Source: Streptomyces fructofermentans (GTDB taxonomy: Bacteria > Actinomycetota > Actinomycetes > Streptomycetales > Streptomycetaceae). Taken from it: a stretch of DNA of 64,000 bases. Each line of letters starts with the position of its first letter. The first letter of the stretch is position 1. The DNA lies in NCBI RefSeq assembly GCF_014651055.1, contig NZ_BMWD01000004.1, positions 216,001 through 280,000 on the forward strand, read 5' to 3'. The position numbers were made by a program, and so were the translations under genes. Shown one piece after another: positions 19,101 through 26,662 of the stretch. The notes under the pieces were generated by a model, which saw only the letters and a program-made list of their open reading frames with translations, was not told the DNA's origin and made no database searches.

Positions 19101-20058
19101 GAGTCTGACGACGGTCGGCGAGGGCGCGTTCCTGGCCGACGACACCCTGACGGCGCCCTACGAGCTGGGGGGCGGCTGGATGCGCGTGGGGCGGGCGGAG
19201 ATCGGGCGCAGGGCGTTCCTCGGGAACTCCGGGATGACCGCGCCGGGCCGTTCCGTCCCCGACGGGGGGCTCGTCGGGGTGCTGTCCGCGACCCCGAAGA
19301 AGGCCAAGAAGGGCAGCTCGTACCTGGGGCTGCCGCCGGTGCGGCTGCCGCGCTCGTCGCGGGGCGGCGACCAGAGCCGTACGTACGATCCGCCGGCGCG
19401 GCTGCTGTGGGCGCGCGGGCTGGTGGAGCTGTGCCGGATCGTGCCGGTGCTCTGCTCGGCCGCTCTGGTGGTGCTGACGGTGGCCGCGCTCAGTGCGCTG
19501 GGGGTGTGGGCCTGGGCGCTGGCCGGGCCGGTGCTGCTGGCGGCGGGCGTGCTGGCGGGGCTGGTGTCCGTCGCCGCGAAGTGGCTGCTGGTGGGGCGGC
19601 ACCGGGCGGGCGAGCACCCGTTGTGGAGCGGTTTCGTGTGGCGCAACGAGCTGGCCGACACCTTCGTCGAGGTGGTGGCGGTGCCGTGGCTGGCGGGCTC
19701 GGTGCCGGGCACCGCGGCGATGAGCCTGTGGCTGCGCGCCCTGGGCGCCCGGATCGGCCGGGGCGCGTGGGTGGAGAGCTACTGGCTGCCGGAGACGGAC
19801 CTGGTCACGGTGGGCGGCGCGGCGACGGTGAACCGGGGCTGCGTGCTGCAGACCCACCTCTTCCACGACCGGATCTTGCGGACGGATACTGTGGTCCTCC
19901 GTGAGGGCGCCACGCTGGGCCCGGGCGGAATCGTCCTGCCCGGCAGCACCGTCGGGGCGCGCAGCACGCTGGGGCCCGCCTCCCTCGTCATGGCTGCGGA
20001 GTCCGTCCCCGACGACACCCGCTGGCTGGGCAATCCGATCGAGGCATGGCGTCCCTAG
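16177..20058 (+). CDS. Pls/PosA-type membrane NRPS: poly(amino acid) synthetase
   Basis: A 1293-residue single-module synthetase with the layout of epsilon-poly-L-lysine synthetase Pls. The adenylation domain (about 1-505) has A3 FTSGSTGRPKG at ~167, A5 NTYGPTEA at ~304, A8 GRADEQIKLGGRRIELGEV at ~405 and the A10 Lys in TRTSGKVDR. The carrier domain has GGGSL, with the phosphopantetheine Ser at about 550. After residue 600 come three pairs of membrane helices alternating with three left-handed beta-helix-like hexapeptide domains (about 724-821, 948-1038, 1188-1291), as in Pls. There is no thioesterase or classical condensation domain. It should activate one amino acid and polymerise it at the membrane; the monomer is not decoded. 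ATG 16177 follows a GAGG. The next gene is an M1 peptidase. Confidence 0.9.
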   Translation: MAALQQGPDLALSDAEVRAEFGDLARFSAAGAPSARTLVDIFDASVRAHPDEPALDDGRRCLTYRALAVEVETLRRRLSAAGVGLGDRVGVRVPSGTDELYVAILAVLAAGAAYVPVDAEDPDERAELVFGEAGVRAVVGAGHELTVHGSGGTRAARPGVEHDAWIIFTSGSTGRPKGVAVSHRSAAAFVDAEAGLFLPEDPIGPGDRVMAGLSVAFDASCEEMWLAWRHGACLVPVPRAQVRSGADLGPWLVEQEITVVSTVPTLAALWEPEALNEVRLLIFGGEACPPELVQRLVTEGREVWNTYGPTEATVVACASLMTGEEPIRIGLPLNGWELAVVDEGGEPVPMGGSGELVIGGVGLARYLDPGKDAEKYAPLESLGWERAYRSGDLVRAEAEGLVFLGRADEQIKLGGRRIELGEVDAALQALPSVAGAACAVRTARGGNQLLVGYVVTQEGWDRATAVEKLRAELPAALVPLLAPVDELPTRTSGKVDRAALPWPLPGAETDGGGGGEELYGTQAWLAEQWSEVLGIPVTDASDDFFAIGGGSLAAAQLTTRLRTRYPSAAVLDIYQQPVLRKLARRLERSAQGDGTARVVAPVPVRAQAVQLLLLVPLFAVLGLRWTVVLAALGNVLHRFGPYPWMPTASWWLVAAGGALLFSPPGRLAVAAGGARLLLRGVRPGGYPRGGSVHLRLWTAERLAEFSGATSLTGSWLQRYARALGAKVGPDVDLHSLPPVTGMLKLGRGAAVESEVDLSGHWLDGDRLEIGPVKVGAHAVVGTRSMLFPGARVGKRAEVAPGSAVSGHVPTGQRWAGAPAVKLGRAKRDWPKERPRRGTAWRLAYGATGFGLTALPVAAGFAALLVARAFVPPAAGLGGALLGAAAALVPATLAFGCAYALLLVFAVRLLSLGLRPGTHPTHGRVGWQAWTVTQLMDRSRETLFPLYAGLVTPVWLRLLGMRVGRGAEVSTVLALPSLTTVGEGAFLADDTLTAPYELGGGWMRVGRAEIGRRAFLGNSGMTAPGRSVPDGGLVGVLSATPKKAKKGSSYLGLPPVRLPRSSRGGDQSRTYDPPARLLWARGLVELCRIVPVLCSAALVVLTVAALSALGVWAWALAGPVLLAAGVLAGLVSVAAKWLLVGRHRAGEHPLWSGFVWRNELADTFVEVVAVPWLAGSVPGTAAMSLWLRALGARIGRGAWVESYWLPETDLVTVGGAATVNRGCVLQTHLFHDRILRTDTVVLREGATLGPGGIVLPGSTVGARSTLGPASLVMAAESVPDDTRWLGNPIEAWRP

Positions 20059-20132
20059 GTGCGGCCCGTACGCTGCCGGGGGACGGTGGACCGGCACCCC
20101 GTACGAGCGCAGCGCAGGGAGCAGACACTTCA

Positions 20133-21509
20133 GTGGCTCAGCAGACAGTGGGAGCGGACCCGTACTTCCCGGCCAACGGCGACCCCCGTTACCGGGTGCA
20201 TCGGTACGAGCTCGCCCTGGACTACCGTCCGGGTCCCAACCGGCTGTCCGGCACGGCGCGGCTGAACGCCATTGCGGGCCGGGCGCCGCTCACCGAGTTC
20301 CAGCTGAACCTCGCCGACTTCAGGGTCGGCCGGGTGCGGGTCGACGGCCGGGTGCCGCACTACACGCACCGGGGCGGCAGGCTGCGGATCCGTCCGGCCA
20401 AGCCGGTCCGGGCCGGGGCCGCGTTCACGATCGAGGTCACCTGGGCGGGCAACCCCGAGCCGGTGCGCAGCCCGTGGGGCGGGCTCGGCTGGGAGGAGTT
20501 GGAGGACGGGGCCCTGGTGGCCAGCCAGCCGGTGGGCGCGCCGTCCTGGTACCCCTGCAACGACCGTCCGGCGGACAAGGCCTCGTACCAGATCTCGATC
20601 ACGACTCCGTCGGCGTACTCGGTGGTGGCGGGCGGGCGGCTGCTGGCCCGCACGGCGAGGGCGTCCACGACCACGTGGGTGTACGAGCAGGCGGCGCCGA
20701 CCTCCAGCTACCTGGTCGGGCTGTCGGTCGGGAAGTACCAGACGGTGCTGCTCGGCGATCCGGGTCTGGGCGGGGTGCCGCAGGCGGGGCACATCCCGGG
20801 GGGCCTGCTGACGGAGTTCTCGCGGGACTTCGCGCGCCAGCCCGCGATGATGGACCTGTTCGAGGAGCTCTTCGGCCCTTACCCGTTCGGCGAGTACGCG
20901 GTGGTCGTGACGGAGGAGGACCTCGACGTCCCGGTGGAGGCGCAGGGGCTGTCGCTGTTCGGCGCCAACCACGTGGACGGGGCGCGGGGTTCCGAGCGGC
21001 TGATCGCGCACGAGCTGGCGCACCAGTGGTTCGGCAACAGTGTGACCATCGCGGACTGGCGGCACATCTGGCTGAACGAGGGGTTCGCGAAGTACGCGGA
21101 GTGGCTGTGGTCGGAGCGCTCGGGCGGGCGCACCGCGCAGGCGCTCGCGGGTGTCGCCCACCGCAAGCTGGCGGCGCTGCCGCAGGATCTGCGGCTGTCC
21201 GACCCGGGCCGCAAGCTGATGTTCGACGACCGGCTCTACGAGCGCGGGGGTCTGGTGCTGCACGCGGTGCGCTGCGCGCTGGGCGACGACGCGTTCTTCC
21301 GGATGCTGCGCGGCTGGGCCTCCGTGCACCGGGGCGGCACGGTCACCACGGCGGGGTTCTGCACGCACGCGGCCCGCTTCACGGCCGAGCCGCTGGACGA
21401 GTTGTTCGCGTCCTGGCTGCACGGGACGGCGCTGCCGCCGCTGCCCTCCCCAGCGGCGGCGATGCCGGCGCGCCCGCCGTATCCGCCGAGGAGGGCGGAC
21501 TCCGCCTGA
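20133..21509 (+). CDS. M1 family metallopeptidase
   Basis: A zinc aminopeptidase of about 458 residues. The zinc motif HELAHQWFGN is at about residue 293, with the third ligand in NEGFAKYAEW about 20 residues later. No signal peptide is visible. GTG 20133 (AGGGA 12 nt upstream) is chosen because conserved sequence begins just after it; an ATG at 20046 overlapping the synthetase gene would add 29 residues and has a poor SD. It is on the same transcript as the Pls-type synthetase, which suggests that it trims or detoxifies the polymer, as M1-type Pld does for poly-lysine; it could also be an ordinary aminopeptidase. Confidence 0.88.
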   Translation: MAQQTVGADPYFPANGDPRYRVHRYELALDYRPGPNRLSGTARLNAIAGRAPLTEFQLNLADFRVGRVRVDGRVPHYTHRGGRLRIRPAKPVRAGAAFTIEVTWAGNPEPVRSPWGGLGWEELEDGALVASQPVGAPSWYPCNDRPADKASYQISITTPSAYSVVAGGRLLARTARASTTTWVYEQAAPTSSYLVGLSVGKYQTVLLGDPGLGGVPQAGHIPGGLLTEFSRDFARQPAMMDLFEELFGPYPFGEYAVVVTEEDLDVPVEAQGLSLFGANHVDGARGSERLIAHELAHQWFGNSVTIADWRHIWLNEGFAKYAEWLWSERSGGRTAQALAGVAHRKLAALPQDLRLSDPGRKLMFDDRLYERGGLVLHAVRCALGDDAFFRMLRGWASVHRGGTVTTAGFCTHAARFTAEPLDELFASWLHGTALPPLPSPAAAMPARPPYPPRRADSA

Positions 21510-21567
21510 CGGCCGCCGCCGGGACGCGGCTGCCGCGCGTCGGTGGGTGTGCAGCACAATGGGGCGC

Positions 21568-21996
21568 ATGTCCCGACGTTCCCCGCAGCCCCGTGCCCGG
21601 CGCGCCGCCGGCTCCCTCCCCGGCGGACCCGCCGGCTGCCCGTGCGGTCTCGCCGGGCCGTACGAGGCGTGCTGCGGCCGGTTCCACGGGGGTGCGGCCG
21701 CCGCGCCGACCGCCGAGGCGCTGATGCGGTCGCGGTACTGCGCCTTCGTGCGCCGTGACGAGGCCTACCTGCTGCGCACCTGGCACCCGCGGACCCGGCC
21801 GGCCCGGGTGGAGTTCGATCCGGGGACGCGGTGGACCGGTCTGGAGATCCTCGGCACGGGGGACGGTTCCGCGTTCCACAGCACCGGGACGGTGACCTTC
21901 CGGGCGTCGTACGCCGGGGGTTCGCTGCACGAGCGCAGCCGGTTCGAGCGGCTCGAAGGCGCCTGGGTGTACGTGGACGGCGACTTCGCCGAGTAG
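21568..21996 (+). CDS. YchJ family (UPF0225) protein with SEC-C motif
   Basis: A 142-residue protein with an N-terminal SEC-C zinc motif (CPCG at 24-27, then CCGRFH at 35-40) followed by a small NTF2-like domain (ALMRSRYCAFVRRDEAYLLRTWHP). ATG 21568 gives the family start; two ATGs just upstream (21547, 21559) are possible. Function is unknown; SEC-C motifs often mediate protein contact in metal-linked roles. Confidence 0.88.
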   Translation: MSRRSPQPRARRAAGSLPGGPAGCPCGLAGPYEACCGRFHGGAAAAPTAEALMRSRYCAFVRRDEAYLLRTWHPRTRPARVEFDPGTRWTGLEILGTGDGSAFHSTGTVTFRASYAGGSLHERSRFERLEGAWVYVDGDFAE

Positions 21997-22010
21997 TCCC
22001 GTACGGGGGT

Positions 22011-22712
22011 TCAGGGCGCGAGGATGTCGAGTTCCTGGAGGGCGCCCAGCGCGATCTCGCGGGTGAGCGCCTCGGCGCGGACCGCGTCCCCCTCGCGGAC
22101 CGCCTCCGCGACCTGGACGTGCAGGGTGACGGCGGCCGGGTCGGGGTCCTCGAACATCACCTGGTGGTGCGTGCGGCCCGCGAGGACCTCGGCCACCACG
22201 TCGCCGAGGCGGGCGAACATCTCGTTGCCGGACGCGTTGAGGATGATCCGGTGGAAGGCGACGTCGTGGACGAGGTAGCCCTCGAGCCGCCCGCCGCGTG
22301 AGTTGGCGACCATGCCGAGGGCGCACTCGGTGAGTTCGGCACACTGCTCGGCGGTGGCGTGCTTCGCGGCCAGGCCGGCGGCGACGGGTTCGACGGCGGA
22401 CCGCAGGACGGTCAGCGAGCGGAGCTGGCGGGGGCGGTCGGCGCCCGCGAGGCGCCACCGGATGACCTGCGGGTCGTAGACGTTCCACTCGTTCGCGGGG
22501 CGTACGGTCACGCCGACGCGGCGGCGGGACTCGACGAGGTGCATCGACTCCAGGACGCGGACGGCCTCGCGCATCACCGAGCGGGACACGTCGAAGCGCT
22601 GCGCGAGTTCGTCGGTGCGCAGAACGCTGCCCGGTGGGTACTCGCCCGCGGTGATCGCGGGGCCGAGGCTCTCCAGTACATGGCCGTGCAGCCCCCGGCC
22701 CGGTGTGCTCAT
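22011..22712 (-). CDS. GntR/FadR family regulator of the gluconate operon
   Basis: A 233-residue repressor with an N-terminal winged helix-turn-helix (TDELAQRFDVSRSVMREAVRVLESM) and a C-terminal FCD ligand domain with metal-site residues (AFHRIILNASGN). It is divergent from the gluconate kinase-permease operon and is the positional equivalent of SCO1678. It presumably represses that operon until gluconate or a derivative binds. Two copies of a 10-bp site lie between the genes. Confidence 0.88.
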   Translation of the reverse strand: MSTPGRGLHGHVLESLGPAITAGEYPPGSVLRTDELAQRFDVSRSVMREAVRVLESMHLVESRRRVGVTVRPANEWNVYDPQVIRWRLAGADRPRQLRSLTVLRSAVEPVAAGLAAKHATAEQCAELTECALGMVANSRGGRLEGYLVHDVAFHRIILNASGNEMFARLGDVVAEVLAGRTHHQVMFEDPDPAAVTLHVQVAEAVREGDAVRAEALTREIALGALQELDILAP

Positions 22713-22750
22713 GAGGTTCAGACTACGAGGCTCGGCGCGCGAACAAAAAG

Positions 22751-22792
22751 TCAGACTTATACATCACACACTCTTGAATTCATCAGACCTAT
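22751..22792. promoter_or_regulatory. Candidate GntR operator: direct repeat TCAGACYTAT
   Basis: TCAGACTTAT (22751-22760) and TCAGACCTAT (22783-22792) differ at one base and are 32 bp apart, about three helical turns, in the AT-rich gap between the GntR gene and gluconokinase. The spacing puts both on the same face of DNA. Confidence 0.55.
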
Positions 22793-22886
22793 GCGTTTCA
22801 GTGTCGTGACGCGGATGCGGCGTCCGACCGGCATCCGTCACCCACAGGTCGGCATCCAGGTGCCGAGGCAGACAGGCGAGGCAGTC

Positions 22887-23396
22887 ATGAGCACCCCCCA
22901 CGTCGTCGTGGTCATGGGAGTAGCGGGCACGGGCAAGACCACGATCGGTCCGCTGCTCGCCGAACGGCTCGGCGTCCCGTACGCCGAGGGCGACGACTTC
23001 CACCCCGAGGCCAACATCGCCAAGATGTCGGCCGGGACGCCGCTCACGGACGAGGACCGCGGCCCGTGGCTGGACGCCATCGGCGCCTGGGCGCACGGCC
23101 GGGCCGGACTCGGCGGCGTGGTCAGCAGCTCCGCGCTGAAGCGCGCCTACCGGGACCGCCTCAGGGCCGCGGCTCCCGGGATCGTCTTCGTCCACCTCAG
23201 CGGCGACCGGGCCCTCATCGAGGACCGAATGGCGCGGCGCAAGGGGCACTTCATGCCGACGGCGCTCCTCGACTCCCAGTTCGCCACCCTCCAGCCGCTC
23301 CAGGCGGACGAGGCGGGCACCGCCGTGGACGTCGCCGGCAGCCCCGGGGAGATCACCGACCGGGCCGTCGAAGCGCTGCGCGCCCTCGACCGGTGA
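22887..23396 (+). CDS. gntK: Gluconokinase
   Basis: A 169-residue P-loop kinase that phosphorylates D-gluconate to 6-phosphogluconate for the pentose phosphate pathway. The P-loop GVAGTGKTT is at residues 11-19; EGDDFHPEANIAKMSAGTPL and MARRKGHFMP are gluconokinase signatures for sugar and lid contact. ATG 22887 gives the standard family length. It is followed 64 nt later by the gluconate permease. Confidence 0.95.
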   Translation: MSTPHVVVVMGVAGTGKTTIGPLLAERLGVPYAEGDDFHPEANIAKMSAGTPLTDEDRGPWLDAIGAWAHGRAGLGGVVSSSALKRAYRDRLRAAAPGIVFVHLSGDRALIEDRMARRKGHFMPTALLDSQFATLQPLQADEAGTAVDVAGSPGEITDRAVEALRALDR

Positions 23397-23460
23397 CCGG
23401 GCCCCCCTCCCCGCCCGCACCCGCGTTCTCCCCCACCCCTCCCACCCAAGGAAACACACC

Positions 23461-24858
23461 GTGACCAGACTCAGTGTCGAGCTGCTGGCAGCGGATCCCG
23501 TCGAGCCGATCACCTCGGCGGGCCACGCGCAGTTGGGCATCGCCGTCCTGGCGGGCATCGCCGTCATCGTCCTGCTCATCACGAAGTTCAAGCTCCACGC
23601 CTTTCTCGCGCTGACGATCGGCTCGCTGGCGCTCGGCGCCTTCGCCGGCGCCCCGCTGGACAAGACGATCGCCAGCTTCTCCAGCGGGCTGGGCTCGACC
23701 GTGGCGGGCGTGGGCGTGCTGATCGCGCTCGGCGCGATACTCGGCAAGCTGCTCGCGGACTCGGGCGGCGCCGACCAGATCGTCGACACGATCCTCGCGA
23801 GGGCGAGCGGCCGTGCCATGCCGTGGGCGATGGTGCTGATCGCCTCGGTGATCGGGCTGCCGCTGTTCTTCGAGGTCGGCATCGTGCTGCTGATACCCGT
23901 CGTGCTGATGGTGGCCAAGCGCGGCAACTACTCGCTGATGCGCATCGGCATCCCCGCGCTGGCCGGCCTGTCCGTGATGCACGGGCTGATCCCGCCGCAC
24001 CCCGGCCCGCTGGTCGCCATCGACGCGGTCGACGCGAACCTCGGGGTCACGCTGGCCCTCGGCATCCTCGTCGCGATCCCGACGGTGATCATCGCGGGAC
24101 CCCTCTTCTCGAAGTACGCGGCCCGCTGGGTGGACGTGCCCGCCCCCGAGCGGATGATCCCCGAGCGACCCTCCGAGGACCTGGAGAAGCGTCCCGGCTT
24201 CGGCGCGACCATCGCCACCGTGATGCTGCCGGTCGTCCTCATGCTGTCCAAGGCGCTGGTCGACATCGTCGTGGACGATCCCGCGAACATGACGCAGCGC
24301 GTCTTCGACGTGGCCGGCTCACCGCTGATCGCGCTCCTCGCGGCCGTGCTGGTCGGCATGTTCACCCTGGGCCGGGCGGCCGGGTTCGGCAAGGACCGGA
24401 TCTCCTCCACGGTCGAGAAGTCCCTCGCCCCGATCGCCGGCATCCTGCTGATCGTCGGCGCGGGCGGCGGCTTCAAGCAGACGCTGATCGAGTCCGGTGT
24501 GGGCCGGATGATCCTGGAGATCTCCGAGGACTGGTCGATCCCCGCGCTGCTGCTGGCCTGGCTGATCGCCGTCGCGATCCGGCTCGCCACGGGCTCCGCC
24601 ACCGTCGCCACCATCTCGGCGGCCGGTCTCGTCGCCCCGCTGGCGGCGGACATGTCCACCGCGCACGCCTCGCTGCTCGTGCTGGCCATCGGCGCCGGTT
24701 CGCTGTTCTTCAGCCATGTGAACGACGCGGGCTTCTGGCTGGTCAAGGAGTACTTCGGGCTGAGCGTGGGCCAGACCGTCAAGACCTGGTCGGTGATGGA
24801 GACCATCATCTCGGTGGTGGCCGGCGGACTGGTCCTGCTGCTGTCACTGGTCATCTAG
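23461..24858 (+). CDS. gntP: Gluconate permease (GntP family)
   Basis: A 465-residue gluconate:H+ symporter with many membrane helices. The family signature GLIPPHPGPL is present, as are the paired half-repeats ending in SHVNDAGFWLVKEYFG. It is co-transcribed with gluconokinase and should be repressed by the divergent GntR protein. Confidence 0.93.
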   Translation: MTRLSVELLAADPVEPITSAGHAQLGIAVLAGIAVIVLLITKFKLHAFLALTIGSLALGAFAGAPLDKTIASFSSGLGSTVAGVGVLIALGAILGKLLADSGGADQIVDTILARASGRAMPWAMVLIASVIGLPLFFEVGIVLLIPVVLMVAKRGNYSLMRIGIPALAGLSVMHGLIPPHPGPLVAIDAVDANLGVTLALGILVAIPTVIIAGPLFSKYAARWVDVPAPERMIPERPSEDLEKRPGFGATIATVMLPVVLMLSKALVDIVVDDPANMTQRVFDVAGSPLIALLAAVLVGMFTLGRAAGFGKDRISSTVEKSLAPIAGILLIVGAGGGFKQTLIESGVGRMILEISEDWSIPALLLAWLIAVAIRLATGSATVATISAAGLVAPLAADMSTAHASLLVLAIGAGSLFFSHVNDAGFWLVKEYFGLSVGQTVKTWSVMETIISVVAGGLVLLLSLVI

Positions 24859-24953
24859 CGCGGCGCGCGACCGCGGTCGGCCGGCCCGGTCTCCGTGCGG
24901 TGCGTCCGGCCCCGGGTCGGGGCGCCGCCGGAACCGGGCGGGCCCGTCCGGTG

Positions 24954-24992
24954 TCTCCTGTCTGTGGACGTTGATCATCCACGGACAGGAGA
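24954..24992 (+). promoter_or_regulatory. 15-bp hairpin hiding the Shine-Dalgarno of the beta-lactamase
   Basis: TCTCCTGTCTGTGGA (24954-24968) pairs with TCCACGGACAGGAGA (24978-24992) with a single G-U and a 9-nt loop. The 3' arm contains the AGGAG that serves GTG 25001, so the folded form would block ribosome entry. It could instead act as a terminator for gntP or as an operator. Confidence 0.6.
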
Positions 24993-25000
24993 GACCGATC

Positions 25001-25945
25001 GTGAACAGCTCAGCAACTCCCTTAGGCCGTCGTACGGCGCTGGCCCTCGGGGCCGGGGCGGCCCTCGCGGTCGCCGGAACGCCCTCCGCGTACGCGGCCG
25101 ACGGGACAGGGGCGCGGGTCCGCCCGCGCACCGGGGCGACCGGAACCGACATCACGCGGGCGCTCGGCGAGTTGGAGCGGGAGCACTCCGCGCGGCTCGG
25201 GGTGTACGCGCGCAACACGGTCACCGGCGTGACCGTCCGGTACCGCGCGGACGAGACCTTCCCCATCTGCTCCGTCTTCAAGACCCTTGCCGCCGCGGCA
25301 GTCCTGCGGGACCTCGACCGGCGCGGCGAGTACCTCGCGCTGCGGGTGCGCTACACCGAGAAGGACGTCAAGGACTCGGGCTACGGGCCCGTCACCGGCA
25401 AGGCCGAGAACCTCGCGCACGGCATGACCGTCGCCGAGTTGTGCCACGCGGCGATGGCGTTCAGCGACAACGCCGCCGCGAACCTGCTGCTGCGTGAACT
25501 CGGCGGCCCGACCGCGATCACGCGGTTCTGCCGTTCGCTCGGAGACCGGACCACGCGGCTCGACCGCTGGGAGCCCGCCCTCAACTCGGCGGAGCCGTGG
25601 CGTACGACGGACGTCACCAGCCCTGCCGCCGTCGGACGGACGTACGCGAAGCTCGCGCTCGGGGACGCGCTGACGCGCCGTGACCGGGACCGGCTCACCG
25701 GATGGCTGCTCGCCAACACCACGAGCGGCGCCCGGTTCCGCCTGGGCCTGCCCGCCGACTGGGCCCTCGGCGACAAGACGGGCACGGGCGAGTACGGCAC
25801 GACCAACGACGTGGGCATCGCCTGGACTCCGCAGGGGGCGCCCGTCGTGCTGTCGGTCCTGTCCACGCGGCCGGAACCCAAGGCCCCGAAGGACGAGCCG
25901 CTCGTGGCGAAGACGGCCGCCCTGCTCGCGCGGGCGCTGGCCTGA
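25001..25945 (+). CDS. Class A beta-lactamase
   Basis: A 314-residue exported serine beta-lactamase. All catalytic motifs are intact: S91-V-F-K94, S155-D-N157, the omega-loop Glu191 (EPALN) and K259-T-G261. The N-terminus GRRTALALGAGAALAVAG has a twin-arginine and a hydrophobic core ending near AYAAD, so Tat export is likely. GTG 25001 is chosen over a TTG at 24971, which lies in the hairpin loop. It is a chromosomal enzyme of Streptomyces type and carries no sign of a mobile element. Confidence 0.93.
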   Translation: MNSSATPLGRRTALALGAGAALAVAGTPSAYAADGTGARVRPRTGATGTDITRALGELEREHSARLGVYARNTVTGVTVRYRADETFPICSVFKTLAAAAVLRDLDRRGEYLALRVRYTEKDVKDSGYGPVTGKAENLAHGMTVAELCHAAMAFSDNAAANLLLRELGGPTAITRFCRSLGDRTTRLDRWEPALNSAEPWRTTDVTSPAAVGRTYAKLALGDALTRRDRDRLTGWLLANTTSGARFRLGLPADWALGDKTGTGEYGTTNDVGIAWTPQGAPVVLSVLSTRPEPKAPKDEPLVAKTAALLARALA

Positions 25946-25950
25946 GCCCG

Positions 25951-25988
25951 CCGTCCGGTCCCCCGGCAGGTCCCGGGGGGCCGGACGG
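25951..25988. terminator. Stem-loop between beta-lactamase and cytochrome b genes
   Basis: A 14-bp stem (25951-25964 with 25975-25988, one G-U) and 10-nt loop lie between these convergent genes. Confidence 0.75.
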
Positions 25989-26008
25989 TCCGGTCGCCGC
26001 AGGCGGGG

Positions 26009-26662
26009 CTAGGGCCTCCAGAGGGGGTGTTCGCGCTCCGCCCACTCCCGGTCGACGGAACCGGTCCGCATGCCGCGCCGGGCCTCCGGCCGGGCGAGCG
26101 CCATCCCGATGTGGCCCGCGAGGACGATCCCGACGGTCAGGGCCAGCCAGTCGTGGACGAAGGTGGCCCCCGTGCGCCAGACGAGCGGCGCGAGGTGCGT
26201 GAACCACATCAGCAGCCCCGTGCCGAGCATCACGAGGACGGCACCCGCGATCCAGGCCGCGTACGTCTTCTGCCCCGCGTTGAACTTCCCGGCCGGCCGT
26301 GATCCGGGGCGGGCGTCCCGGCGCAGCGCCGAGCGCAGCCACACCCGGTCGTGCGGTCCGAAGCGGTTGAGCAGCCGCAGGTCCGCCCGGAAGGCGCGCG
26401 AGAGGAGACCGGCCAGCAGGGGCACCGGCAGCAGCAGGCCCGACCACTCGTGCACCCTGACGACCAGCTCGCGGCGGCCCACCAGCTCGGCGAGCTGCGG
26501 CAGGTAGAGGCAGGCGGCGGTCAGGACGCACAGCCCCGTCAGCAGGGCCGTCGTCCGGTGCACCAGGCGTTCGGCGGGCGAGAAGCGCCGCACGCGCGCG
26601 GCGCCGGCCGGGTGCTCCCCGGGGTGCGGCGTCCGCGCGTCGCCGGTCTCAGGTCGCGTCAT
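26009..26662 (-). CDS. Cytochrome b/b6-domain membrane protein
   Basis: A 217-residue protein with four predicted membrane helices and histidines placed to bind two hemes (LVHRTTALLTG, RVHEWSGLL, FTHLAPLV, FVHDWLALTVG, LAGHIGMAL), as in cytochrome b561/formate dehydrogenase gamma subunits. Its start overlaps the end of the molybdopterin oxidoreductase gene by 14 nt, so it is probably the quinone-linked heme anchor of that enzyme. Confidence 0.85.
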   Translation of the reverse strand: MTRPETGDARTPHPGEHPAGAARVRRFSPAERLVHRTTALLTGLCVLTAACLYLPQLAELVGRRELVVRVHEWSGLLLPVPLLAGLLSRAFRADLRLLNRFGPHDRVWLRSALRRDARPGSRPAGKFNAGQKTYAAWIAGAVLVMLGTGLLMWFTHLAPLVWRTGATFVHDWLALTVGIVLAGHIGMALARPEARRGMRTGSVDREWAEREHPLWRP

